From Candidatus Altimarinota bacterium (GTDB lineage Bacteria; Patescibacteriota; Gracilibacteria; CAIRYL01; GCA-016699755), in contig JAOARU010000048.1 of assembly GCA_025210675.1 (NCBI GenBank), forward strand, positions 1 to 39,662: a DNA stretch of 39,662 bases, read 5' to 3'. Positions 7,559 to 16,499 of the stretch are shown here, piece by piece. The notes beneath the pieces were generated by a model. It saw nothing but the letters and a program-made list of their open reading frames with translations. It had not been told where the DNA came from and did not search any database. Made by a program: the position numbers and the translations under genes. Positions within the stretch are counted from its first letter, which is position 1; every line of letters starts with the position of its first letter.

Positions 7559-10500
7559 TGATAATCAAAAATATTTGTGTTGATTTTTTTTGTATCATAA
7601 GGAGTAAATTCTGTCTCCTTCTCCTTATCTTGACCTTGTTGGTTAAATGTTTGTGCAAAAATAGTAAAATCTGTGAAGTCGATTTTTCCATCTTTGTTTA
7701 AATCCATGACATCTATCTCATCGTCTGCTGTTTTTCCATAAACACTAGAAAAAAGTGTGAAATCCAAAAAGTCGATTTTGTTATCCCCGTTGAAATCTGA
7801 TTGTGCAAAAAGTCCTGCTTCATCAACTGGTGGATTATATCCTTTAAATGACTTGCTGCGTGTCTTGAGCTTAGCACCCCCAATTACCTCAAGATCTCTC
7901 TGAAAAACATAATAATCCCTATTTGGAACTTGCCCTTCTGTATAAAGAATAATACTAATATCCTCTTTGCCGATTATTGCCGACTTAACCTTCAAGGCCT
8001 TCTTTTTGTCCTGTTGAATAATCTGAAAATTCTTTCCTGATTCATCAAGTGATGAATATTTTATTGGGTGACTAAATTCAATTTTAATTTCATTTTCACT
8101 AATAGGACTTACATTTTTAATTGTTGCATCTCCCTTGAACTCTTCTTCATCAAATGTTTCAAAATTGATTTGATTATTTGTACCCTGGACATCTTTTATG
8201 CCTAGTGCTTCTGAATCAACAATCAATGTATATCTAGTATCTTCCTGCATAAAATTTGTCTCTAGGTTTACTATTCTTCCGTCTGCACTGACTTTTATTT
8301 TTCTGATAGGCAATCTTTCTGATATATTTTCATAATCCACAACTTTAAACACATTGCTCTTAATTTTTGATGTATCAAGTGGTTTTGAGAACAATATCTC
8401 CACATTACGCTCTGATGTTGCCCTTGTGTTTTTTATATATGGAAGTGGTGATCGATCTTTTGAAACAAACCCATCAGTCACATAAAACTCAAAATTTTCT
8501 TCAGAGCTATTTCCATTCACATCAGTTGCAGTAATTGGAAAAAGGTATGGTTCTGATGATGGAGCAGTTGTTTTTTCTGCTACGATATCAGTTGCAAAAT
8601 ACCATCTTCCCTTTGCCCCCTCTTTGACACTTGGAGTTAGTGTGATGATTTTTTGCTCCAAACTTGGCGCAGCTTCATTTTGCTTTTCTAAGTCTTTGTC
8701 AGCCGTTTCCGTACTTGAAGGTTTTTCTGAATCTTTTGGTGCAAAAATATTTAAACTTGATGATTTTTCATTATTTGTGCCTTTTACCTTGTGTGCGATA
8801 TTTCCAAGATTCACTATCACGCTTTCGATTTCTGCATCACCTTCTTCAACAAATATATATAAAGTTGATCTTGTTTCACCATCATTTGGGATAGACTTTG
8901 GACTCATATAATTTTTGTCAGTATAGATAATTGGCTTATCCCCAGCAAGTGCTCCATCAGACACATGAAATTTAAAATTATCATAACTATAATAATTACC
9001 CTGTTTATCTGTTACTGTAAATTCGATTTCTCTGTGTCCAGGTGTGATAGCTCTATCAACTGTGAGTGGTTCACTTGAAAACCATACACCACCACCTTCC
9101 TCAACAGTTCTATTAAGTGAAATTGGTGGCATGCCTAGTTCCATTAAATTCGCACTAACACTCTCAATATCTTCAGGTCCATTTGGATCTTTTACTTTAA
9201 TGTTCAATGTAAATGTTGAAACTCCATCATTTGCAACACCATTTCTAGGAACTGCATAGATGTCATCTTTGTCAATTGTTGGTACACCACCTGCATTTTT
9301 TTGAATCTTAACCGAAATTTTTGAGCGAGTTTCTTCTCCAGATTTATCTATCACTATTACAGGTAATTCATAAGTACCAGGTTTTACATTTGATGGAACA
9401 AGCAATCCTTTTTCTTCAAACCAGACACTATTTCCAACAACCGTACTAGCATGTGCAGTTGGTACAAATATATTCATAAAAAATGATGTCTCACAGTTTC
9501 TAGTATCATTATTTGGCTTTGCATAATCTCCTTGGCAATTCACACCTTCTTTTAGGCTGTATGAGCGAGTTTGTTTGCTATTGTTGCAACTTGACCATTC
9601 TCCTGCTTCATAATCAGAAGATGTGCACGACCTGAGATTACATGCTTCTTCATTTGGTGGTCTGACACCTGATCCCTCATCGCAATCAACACCACTTTTT
9701 AATTCTACTGAGCGTGTGCGTTTTTCGTTTGAACATTCTGACCAATTTCCAACCACATAATCTCCAGCTGTACATGCAGCCTGTGAGTCGAGGTTTTCAT
9801 ACATATCATCAACTGTCCTCATGACCTTTGTTCCAAGTCCGATTTGACCCAAATCAAGAATTACTTTTGCAATATCATCAGCACCATCGTCGTCAGTTAC
9901 TTCAACATAAAATGTCAAAGGAGTTTGCTCACCTGGTGAGATTTGTGTTGGGTATGAATAAGCACTTGCAACTTCAGGTGGAATACTTGAAGTGAGATCT
10001 TTTGTGATCATAAACTCAACTGTTCCATTTGCTTTGATACCACTTTTATTTTCTGCAATTACATCGATTTTTGTAGGCTCTGATTGAGTCGAAATAGTCG
10101 GCGGAATTGTAATATCAAGATAAAACCACTTCTTATTATCCACCACATTTGCACTCGAATTTTCAGGCGTACTGCCTTGTGTACCCTGGACAAACTCTAC
10201 CCCAGGCTCACCATTAATCGGACGTAGATCAGCAGTCAATTTTGCAATATCATCAATGCCAAGTGGATCTTGAATTCTAACCCAAAGTCTTGTTTTACCA
10301 TATTTATTACTAACCTTGTATGGACTTGCATAAGATTCATCAGAAAGAACCTCTAAATGTTTTACTTTTTCCAAAATCGCAACAGCATTTTTCATATCAG
10401 TTTTATTGCCGAGCGGATCAACTACACTTAATGTATAAACACCACTTTCAAATGTTTCTGGAACAACAGCTTTAATTTTATTTTCTGTCTGTTCGATAAT

Positions 10501-13500
10501 TTCAAGAGTAGTTGAATTTAATTTTACTATTGAATTTTCTATTAAATTTTCTACTGTAATTTCAACCTCTGTATCTTCCGCATTGATAAATGAATTTGGT
10601 GAAACAGATTGAATTATTGTTAATTTTTCATCATAACCAAGAAATCCTTTTGAATTTTTTGAATTAATCAAAATACCATTAGTATTCTTAAACTCATTTG
10701 GATCTACTTTTAAAAAGTATGATTTATTTGCCTGCTGTGAGTATGTCTTGATAAACACCTTACTGCCTTGTTTTGTGGTATTTGTAATTGTGAGCTTTTT
10801 TTCTTCGCCATTTTCATAGCTTACAATTTTAATATTTAATGGAGTTACACTTGAATCATTAGGCTCTTCTGTAAATGTAACTACTAGACTTGTCTTGTCT
10901 TTTACTTCGATATTTTCAATGGCAAAATTCGACTCATTAAAGAAACTATTTTTACCCAAGAAAACTTTTTTATTATAAAAATTTGTAACTGATTTTTCAG
11001 ATTCATAATCCTTAATAGTATCTTTTCTAACTTCCAATAAATATTTTTTAGAAGGAAATGTAGTGATATTTTTAAGTGTAATTGTTTTGTAATCTTTTGA
11101 AATTTCAGCCTTTACATTTTCATCAATCAGATTATTTCCGATAATAATACCGTTGTCATTAACCTGATAAATCGAATAAATATCACACACCCCCTGGGTT
11201 ATTCCTGATTGAGTTGTACATTTACCTGCTGTTGCAGAAGATGCAAATACATTGCGATCAAGATTAATAACTACACCCTCATCTGTTGCTTCAACCCTGC
11301 TTACCCTAGGCGCTGTTTGAGCTATTTCCTCTGCTCCAAATGGCGCAAAAGGAAACACATTTACAGAAAGTATGTCACCATCTTTAGACTTGAGACTCCA
11401 TACACTTGATTCATTTGAAATAACCAACATATTATCACCTTTTGGTTCTGTATTCATTGTGTATGTAGTTGACACAAATGGCCTTACTGTGGTTGAACCC
11501 TGTGGAACTGATACAATTCCAATTCCATGATCAATTTCAGCAAAACCCGCACTTGTTTGCCATGAAAGACTCACATCATCCCCCTTACTTATAATCATTG
11601 GTGATGCCTGCAAATTACAAGACAAATCCTTTATAGAAATCTGAATAGAGTCTTGATTGTCTGATAGATCTGATTCTTCTGTATCTGATTGGATTGCCAC
11701 CTTGTGAATCAGGCCACCTTGAGTGTGTGGATTGATTTTTGCAGTATAATAAATCTCACCCTCCTCATCTGGTTCAAGTGTTGAAAAATTACACTCAATC
11801 AAACCTGCTTTGATTTCACAATTTGGATTTTGATCTACAAAAGTTATATCACTAGAAAAAGGAACCTGATCTATTAATTTAACCTTAACAGAAGTAGTAT
11901 TACCAGTATTTTTATATTTAGTTTTATATGTGATTACGCTTTCTGGTTTCACGATATAATTATCAGCTGTTTTTTGAACGTACAAATTAGCCAATTTATT
12001 ATCTGTAATCAAGATTTTTCTCTGAATTTTTGCTCCATCACTTGATTGGACATTATTTTGAAGAACCCCTGACTTTTTTGCCCTAGCTTTGTATTCAACT
12101 ATCCTGCTTTCATTTGGATTTAAGTTCGAAATCAAGCAACTGATACCGTTTTCATTAACTAGACAGTTATCACTATTTGAAGTGATCTCAAAATCAGTCA
12201 ATATATCTTCCGCACTCATAATATCTGAAACAATAACATTCTTAGCTGGAATCTCCCCGCTATTTACATAGTGAATTGTAAAATTAATCTCATCTCCAAC
12301 ATTTGCTACTGTTTCAGCAACAAAAGCCTTTACATCTACATAAGAAGAATTAAACACCCCTTCATATTGTGTAAATATATTATTTGCTGAGTTAAAGTCA
12401 GCATTTCTCCCTTGAATACTACTTGCGATTTTGATTGACCCAGCCGAAAGCACATTTGCTGTTATTTTTTTTGTACTACTTGATCCTGCTTCAAGTGTTC
12501 CTATATTACATGTAATCTCACTTTTATTTGAGCTGATTTTGCACGAATCTGCATCTTCAATTTCTACAATCTCAAGAGGCTCAATTTTGACAGTCATGAT
12601 TACATTTTGTGCAGCCTGATTACCTAGATTTGCAAAATTTGCACTATATTCAAGTGATCCATCTACTACCCTTCCTTCACCAAACACCTTTAAATCAGAT
12701 TGTTGTTGATCCTGAATTTTTAATTTCAACTCTGATGAACCCGTAAAGCCACTTGTTTGAATTGCTGCTTCTGTCCTAATTTCACCTTCTTGTTTCGCTA
12801 TTACCCTATATGAAATAGCCCTTGATTCTGCTGGATTTAATTCCTCAAAATCACAAGAAATATCTCCTGAAAATGGATCATGTGAACAATCTGTAGTTGA
12901 AAGACTGTTATTTACAAATTCCAATCCTGCTGGAACATTATCAAACAAATTAATATCTTTAATACTTGTATTTCCAGTATTTTTAAATTGTACTCCAATT
13001 TCTATTTCTTCATCTTTTTTAAGCACGCTTGCAGAAGCAAATTTATCAAAAAGCATTTTTACTTTATCTTGCTCCCTTACTTCAATCATAAAACCTTGCT
13101 CATTGTTATCAAGATCAGACTCAATTGTATTAGCTCCTCTGATGACTGAATAAAACGAAGCATTACCACTCTTCAATTTTAATCCTTCAAATTTTAATGT
13201 GCCCTCTTCTCCTGATTCCAATTTCTTTATGTCACATCTTAATATTTTTTGATCTTTTGAAATCAAACAATTACAAGATCCGTTTTCAGCATCATCATAA
13301 CTACAATCTACAGAATTGCTATCATTATTGATCTCCAAAACTTCATTTAAGACAGTTATATTTATATATCCACCCCCTGAAATCTTGTTTCCTGTGTTTT
13401 TAAAATCAGTTTTAAATTTATATCTATCACCATACTCAGTGTAAGTAGTATCAACTTTTAAATCAGCAAAATACTCCGCAGTGATCCTGATTTTCTCATA

Positions 13501-14934
13501 ATCACTATTGTCATTTGGGTTCAAATCATTACCATCTGAGCTAATACTAGCCTCACCTGATACAATTCCAACCTGTGTCGCTGTTGCACTATATGAAGCC
13601 TGCCCTTTTTGACCACCCACTACATTACCCAATTCACATGTAATTTTGCGAGTTTCAAAATTTAGCTCACAACCAGATGGTGATACTCCAAATTCTAACC
13701 CCTCAGGTAACTCATCTATGATTTTTGCATTTTTAGCTGTTCCCTTGGCCTTGTTTTCATAACTAAATGTAAAGAAAACCATATTTGAAGTATTCACCAC
13801 TGTTCTATCAGCAGTTTTTTGCAATGTTAAGTCTGGATCATTTGAAACCAACACATCAACTGAGCAGCTTTGTTTTTTGCTAAGATCTGTTTGCCCAGCT
13901 GTAATCGCTCTTAATACCCTTGGATCATCTGTTGGTCTTACACTAACTATGTTTAAGTTCCAAGCGTTAAAATCAACTTGTTCAATTGAGCTTGGATTTA
14001 CATCTTTTGAAAACTCTATATCAAGAGTGTTTTCATCTACTGCTACAACATCAGTAACATAAAAATCTGAAATCCCAGTAGTATTTGCATACCCTGTAAA
14101 AAAAGCAAAATTATAATTAGACGAGATAGCCCCACTCGAATTTCCCTGAGCAGTACCAGCAACCTCTAAACGGTATTCTTGTCCTGCTATTTGCTCTTTT
14201 AAATTTTTAATAACTACCTTTGTATTTTGAATTTCAAGTGTAGTTGAATCTTTCTTTAATTCAGGTGTAAATGCAAAATCCTGAATTGCCATCTGGCTAA
14301 TATAATCAGAAAATTGCACCTCAATACTTGTAGACGAAATAACATGTGCATCAATCACTCTAAAATCACCCTCATTTTCAATTGTGATCTTTCCGCTCTC
14401 AGTGGTCAAAACTCTCTCAGAAAGTGAACCTGATTCCTGAACAATAGAAAACTCCTTTAATCTTACAGGAATACTTGTCCCCAGTGGCACATCAGATGAG
14501 ACCTTCATAGCGACCCTAATAAATGCGTCACCCTTTTTAATATTTATGCCATTTCCACCTGTCGCTGCGATAGCCTTTAGCACACCTGATTCTTTATTAT
14601 TGGCTTCAGTCAAAAATCCCTGCTCATGAAAAGGCGTGCCAGTTGTGTCAATTCCCAACGAGCTTAACTCTTGTGGATTCCACTCTAATGTAAATGCGTA
14701 TCCAACAACATTTTCAAAATCCTTATTTGCCTTAATTTCAATATCACCAGCTTGATTTTGCTGAGTTTTGTAATTCTGAGGAACATAGACTTCTTGAGCA
14801 CTTTCTTGCTCGTCCCCCTTAGTCGCAAATAGATCTGCTTTATAGTCGTCACTTGGCATTAGGAATACAAATCCCAATATTAGCGCTATACAAAGCCCTA
14901 CGCACGATGCTATAATTTTTGTTTTCTTGTTCAC
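7555..14934 (-). CDS. Giant surface protein: N-terminal cohesin-like module, DUF11/Ig-like repeats, C-terminal type I dockerin
   Basis: This 2459-residue protein starts with GTG at 14934. Residues 7-26 are a membrane or signal segment. Residues 62-186 form a cohesin-like module (FTLEWNPQELSSLGI). Residues 187-365 are two SbsA/Big_5-like Ig domains. Residues 366-1103 hold six DUF11/CARDB-like repeats of about 120 residues (KNTGN motifs and paired Cys). An SxxLSW Ig-like domain (1104-1165) and two Big_5-like domains (1207-1434) follow, then an IPT/TIG domain (1437-1522). Four Ig-like repeats with DDIAK/EDIES motifs (1523-2155) come next, one interrupted by two thrombospondin-1-like repeats (1720-1815), then two Big_5 domains (2161-2365). 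A dockerin ends the protein, with two calcium loops: Asp2380/Asn2382/Asp2384/Asp2388/Asp2391 and Asp2411/Asn2413/Asp2415/Asp2419/Asp2422. It is first in a coupled four-gene operon. Confidence 0.85.
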   Translation of the reverse strand: MNKKTKIIASCVGLCIALILGFVFLMPSDDYKADLFATKGDEQESAQEVYVPQNYKTQQNQAGDIEIKANKDFENVVGYAFTLEWNPQELSSLGIDTTGTPFHEQGFLTEANNKESGVLKAIAATGGNGINIKKGDAFIRVAMKVSSDVPLGTSIPVRLKEFSIVQESGSLSERVLTTESGKITIENEGDFRVIDAHVISSTSIEVQFSDYISQMAIQDFAFTPELKKDSTTLEIQNTKVVIKNLKEQIAGQEYRLEVAGTAQGNSSGAISSNYNFAFFTGYANTTGISDFYVTDVVAVDENTLDIEFSKDVNPSSIEQVDFNAWNLNIVSVRPTDDPRVLRAITAGQTDLSKKQSCSVDVLVSNDPDLTLQKTADRTVVNTSNMVFFTFSYENKAKGTAKNAKIIDELPEGLEFGVSPSGCELNFETRKITCELGNVVGGQKGQASYSATATQVGIVSGEASISSDGNDLNPNDNSDYEKIRITAEYFADLKVDTTYTEYGDRYKFKTDFKNTGNKISGGGYINITVLNEVLEINNDSNSVDCSYDDAENGSCNCLISKDQKILRCDIKKLESGEEGTLKFEGLKLKSGNASFYSVIRGANTIESDLDNNEQGFMIEVREQDKVKMLFDKFASASVLKKDEEIEIGVQFKNTGNTSIKDINLFDNVPAGLEFVNNSLSTTDCSHDPFSGDISCDFEELNPAESRAISYRVIAKQEGEIRTEAAIQTSGFTGSSELKLKIQDQQQSDLKVFGEGRVVDGSLEYSANFANLGNQAAQNVIMTVKIEPLEIVEIEDADSCKISSNKSEITCNIGTLEAGSSSTKKITANVLSAGSIKIASSIQGRNADFNSANNIFTQYEGVFNSSYVDVKAFVAETVANVGDEINFTIHYVNSGEIPAKNVIVSDIMSAEDILTDFEITSNSDNCLVNENGISCLISNLNPNESRIVEYKARAKKSGVLQNNVQSSDGAKIQRKILITDNKLANLYVQKTADNYIVKPESVITYKTKYKNTGNTTSVKVKLIDQVPFSSDITFVDQNPNCEIKAGLIECNFSTLEPDEEGEIYYTAKINPHTQGGLIHKVAIQSDTEESDLSDNQDSIQISIKDLSCNLQASPMIISKGDDVSLSWQTSAGFAEIDHGIGIVSVPQGSTTVRPFVSTTYTMNTEPKGDNMLVISNESSVWSLKSKDGDILSVNVFPFAPFGAEEIAQTAPRVSRVEATDEGVVINLDRNVFASSATAGKCTTQSGITQGVCDIYSIYQVNDNGIIIGNNLIDENVKAEISKDYKTITLKNITTFPSKKYLLEVRKDTIKDYESEKSVTNFYNKKVFLGKNSFFNESNFAIENIEVKDKTSLVVTFTEEPNDSSVTPLNIKIVSYENGEEKKLTITNTTKQGSKVFIKTYSQQANKSYFLKVDPNEFKNTNGILINSKNSKGFLGYDEKLTIIQSVSPNSFINAEDTEVEITVENLIENSIVKLNSTTLEIIEQTENKIKAVVPETFESGVYTLSVVDPLGNKTDMKNAVAILEKVKHLEVLSDESYASPYKVSNKYGKTRLWVRIQDPLGIDDIAKLTADLRPINGEPGVEFVQGTQGSTPENSSANVVDNKKWFYLDITIPPTISTQSEPTKIDVIAENKSGIKANGTVEFMITKDLTSSIPPEVASAYSYPTQISPGEQTPLTFYVEVTDDDGADDIAKVILDLGQIGLGTKVMRTVDDMYENLDSQAACTAGDYVVGNWSECSNEKRTRSVELKSGVDCDEGSGVRPPNEEACNLRSCTSSDYEAGEWSSCNNSKQTRSYSLKEGVNCQGDYAKPNNDTRNCETSFFMNIFVPTAHASTVVGNSVWFEEKGLLVPSNVKPGTYELPVIVIDKSGEETRSKISVKIQKNAGGVPTIDKDDIYAVPRNGVANDGVSTFTLNIKVKDPNGPEDIESVSANLMELGMPPISLNRTVEEGGGVWFSSEPLTVDRAITPGHREIEFTVTDKQGNYYSYDNFKFHVSDGALAGDKPIIYTDKNYMSPKSIPNDGETRSTLYIFVEEGDAEIESVIVNLGNIAHKVKGTNNEKSSSLNIFAPKDSEKPSSTETADKDLEKQNEAAPSLEQKIITLTPSVKEGAKGRWYFATDIVAEKTTAPSSEPYLFPITATDVNGNSSEENFEFYVTDGFVSKDRSPLPYIKNTRATSERNVEILFSKPLDTSKIKSNVFKVVDYENISERLPIRKIKVSADGRIVNLETNFMQEDTRYTLIVDSEALGIKDVQGTNNQINFETFDEEEFKGDATIKNVSPISENEIKIEFSHPIKYSSLDESGKNFQIIQQDKKKALKVKSAIIGKEDISIILYTEGQVPNRDYYVFQRDLEVIGGAKLKTRSKSFKGYNPPVDEAGLFAQSDFNGDNKIDFLDFTLFSSVYGKTADDEIDVMDLNKDGKIDFTDFTIFAQTFNQQGQDKEKETEFTPYDTKKINTNIFDYQ

Positions 14935-14964
14935 TTTTTGTTTTTTTAAAGTTTTTATCTGGAT

Positions 14965-14993
14965 ATTATCTCTTATTTTGGCTTTTTTTTCAA
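14965..14993 (-). promoter_or_regulatory. Candidate sigma70-type promoter of the surface operon
   Basis: On the minus strand, TTGAAA (14993-14988) and GATAAT (14970-14965) are separated by exactly 17 bases. Transcription would start near 14958, about 24 bases before the GTG start at 14934. No other clear promoter separates the four overlapping genes downstream. Confidence 0.6.
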
Positions 14994-15038
14994 GGAAAAT
15001 ACTCTTGACGAAGCTATGAAAAAATTTCCTAAAAAAAA

Positions 15039-15066
15039 TTGCTATTTTTGTTGTACACTTTATAAT
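15039..15066 (+). promoter_or_regulatory. Candidate promoter of pyrF-pdxT
   Basis: TTGCTA (15039-15044) and TATAAT (15061-15066) are 16 bases apart. A start site near 15073 lies downstream of the first in-frame ATG at 15016, which supports the ATG at 15088 as the real pyrF start. Confidence 0.6.
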
Positions 15067-15087
15067 GATTTCTACTATTTAATAAAA

Positions 15088-15942
15088 ATGACTCATTTTT
15101 CCGATTTATTAATCCAAAAAACAAAAGAAAAGAAAACACCAATCTGTCTTGGGCTTGATCCTCATTTTAACATGCTTCCTGATTGCATCAAAAAAGGCAA
15201 AACAGAAATTCAAGCCATCAAGGACTTTTTATTTGAAATAATAGAAGCTACACACGACAAAGTAGCAATCTGTAAGCCAAATATCGCTTTTTTTGAAGAA
15301 TGGGGCGCAGAAGGCTTAAAAGTATTTGAGGAAGTATGTGAAAAAGCCAAGGAAAAAGAACTTTTAGTACTTGTAGACGCCAAAAGAGGTGATATTGGCT
15401 CAACTTGCGAAGCTTATGCTAGAGCATTTTTGACTTATCCTATATATGACGCTTTGACCATCAATCCATACTTTGGAGAGGACGGTATTAAGCCATTTTT
15501 AAAATACGCTTCAAAAAACAACAAAGGACTCTTTTGTCTCGTAAAAACATCAAATCCAACAGGCGGTGAATTTCAAGACCTAATGGCAGGCGAATATCTA
15601 GTGCACGAACATGTGGCGCATGCAGTAAGCAGATGGGGTGCAGATTATCTCGGAGAGAGCAAGTTTTCTCTACTTGGTGCAGTAGTTGGTGCGACCTATA
15701 TAGATGATATACATATTTTGAGACAAGATATGCCCTCTCAGATTTTCTTGATACCAGGCTATGGCGCACAAGGCGGCAAAGCAAAAGACCTCTTTGCTGC
15801 ATTTTATAAAGACGGAAAAGGCGCAATAATAAACTCTTCACGCAAAATTCTTTTTGCCTCAAAAGAAAAAGACTTCGCAGCAAAAGCCAGAGAAGAACTA
15901 ATAGCATCAAATGAAGAATTTCTACCAATATGGAAAAAATAA
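15088..15942 (+). CDS. pyrF: Orotidine 5'-phosphate decarboxylase (type 2)
   Basis: PyrF converts orotidine 5'-phosphate to UMP in pyrimidine synthesis. With the start at 15088 the protein has 284 residues, normal for the type 2 (mycobacterial-like) family. ICLGLDPH near the N-terminus, the catalytic DAKRGD motif (97-102) and VKTSNPTGGE are visible. A frame start at 15016 would add residues with no family match and lies before the likely transcription start. The end overlaps pdxT by 13 bases, so the two are co-transcribed. Other pyrimidine genes are not in this window. Confidence 0.92.
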   Translation: MTHFSDLLIQKTKEKKTPICLGLDPHFNMLPDCIKKGKTEIQAIKDFLFEIIEATHDKVAICKPNIAFFEEWGAEGLKVFEEVCEKAKEKELLVLVDAKRGDIGSTCEAYARAFLTYPIYDALTINPYFGEDGIKPFLKYASKNNKGLFCLVKTSNPTGGEFQDLMAGEYLVHEHVAHAVSRWGADYLGESKFSLLGAVVGATYIDDIHILRQDMPSQIFLIPGYGAQGGKAKDLFAAFYKDGKGAIINSSRKILFASKEKDFAAKAREELIASNEEFLPIWKK

Positions 15943-16499
15943 CAATCGGCATATTGGGCATACAGGGATCTAGGGAGGAGCATGAAAAAATGCTCAAAAA
16001 ACTCAAATGCAATGTAAAATGGGTCAGAACACCAGATCAATTATCAGGTATAAACGGCTTGATTATACCAGGTGGTGAATCAACAGCCATTGGTAAAATC
16101 ATCAAAAAAAACGGCCTCTATGATAAACTACTCAGGCAAGTCAAGTCAGGACTTCCAGTATGGGGGACTTGTGCTGGTGCTATTTTGCTTGCTATAAATG
16201 GCAGCCCATACAGCTTAAAATTGATTGATATAGACATAGAGCGAAATGCCTACGGCAGACAAAATGAATCATTCATCACTGATATAAATTTTCAAGACAA
16301 GCCCTTTAAAGCGGTTTTTATCAGAGCACCAAAGATCACAAAAACAGCCAAAAATGTTAAAATCCTGGCAAGACACGCCCAAGATCCCATAATAGTACGC
16401 CAAGACAATATCATGGCATCAACCTTTCACCCTGAATTGACCAATGATATAGCCATTCATAAGTATTTCCTAGAAAAATGTATCAAACCAAAGCATTGA
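15930..16499 (+). CDS. pdxT: Pyridoxal 5'-phosphate synthase glutaminase subunit
   Basis: PdxT releases ammonia from glutamine for the PdxS subunit, which makes pyridoxal 5'-phosphate. The 189-residue protein has the class I amidotransferase fold: IPGGES (46-51), the nucleophile Cys81 in WGTCAGA, and His167/Glu169 in FHPEL. The usual partner pdxS is not in the window. The gene overlaps pyrF and converges with murD, overlapping its 3' end by 17 bases. PdxT is not common in CPR genomes, which makes the lineage interesting. Confidence 0.92.
   Translation: MEKITIGILGIQGSREEHEKMLKKLKCNVKWVRTPDQLSGINGLIIPGGESTAIGKIIKKNGLYDKLLRQVKSGLPVWGTCAGAILLAINGSPYSLKLIDIDIERNAYGRQNESFITDINFQDKPFKAVFIRAPKITKTAKNVKILARHAQDPIIVRQDNIMASTFHPELTNDIAIHKYFLEKCIKPKH

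Noticed and set aside
8624-14062. Plus-strand reading frames inside the giant gene
   Set aside because: They are shadows of the 2459-codon minus-strand gene, with no start context or family match.
7555-14934. Cellulosome scaffoldin
   Set aside because: There are no catalytic or carbohydrate-binding modules or glycoside hydrolase genes in the window, only Ig-like, DUF11 and thrombospondin-like repeats.
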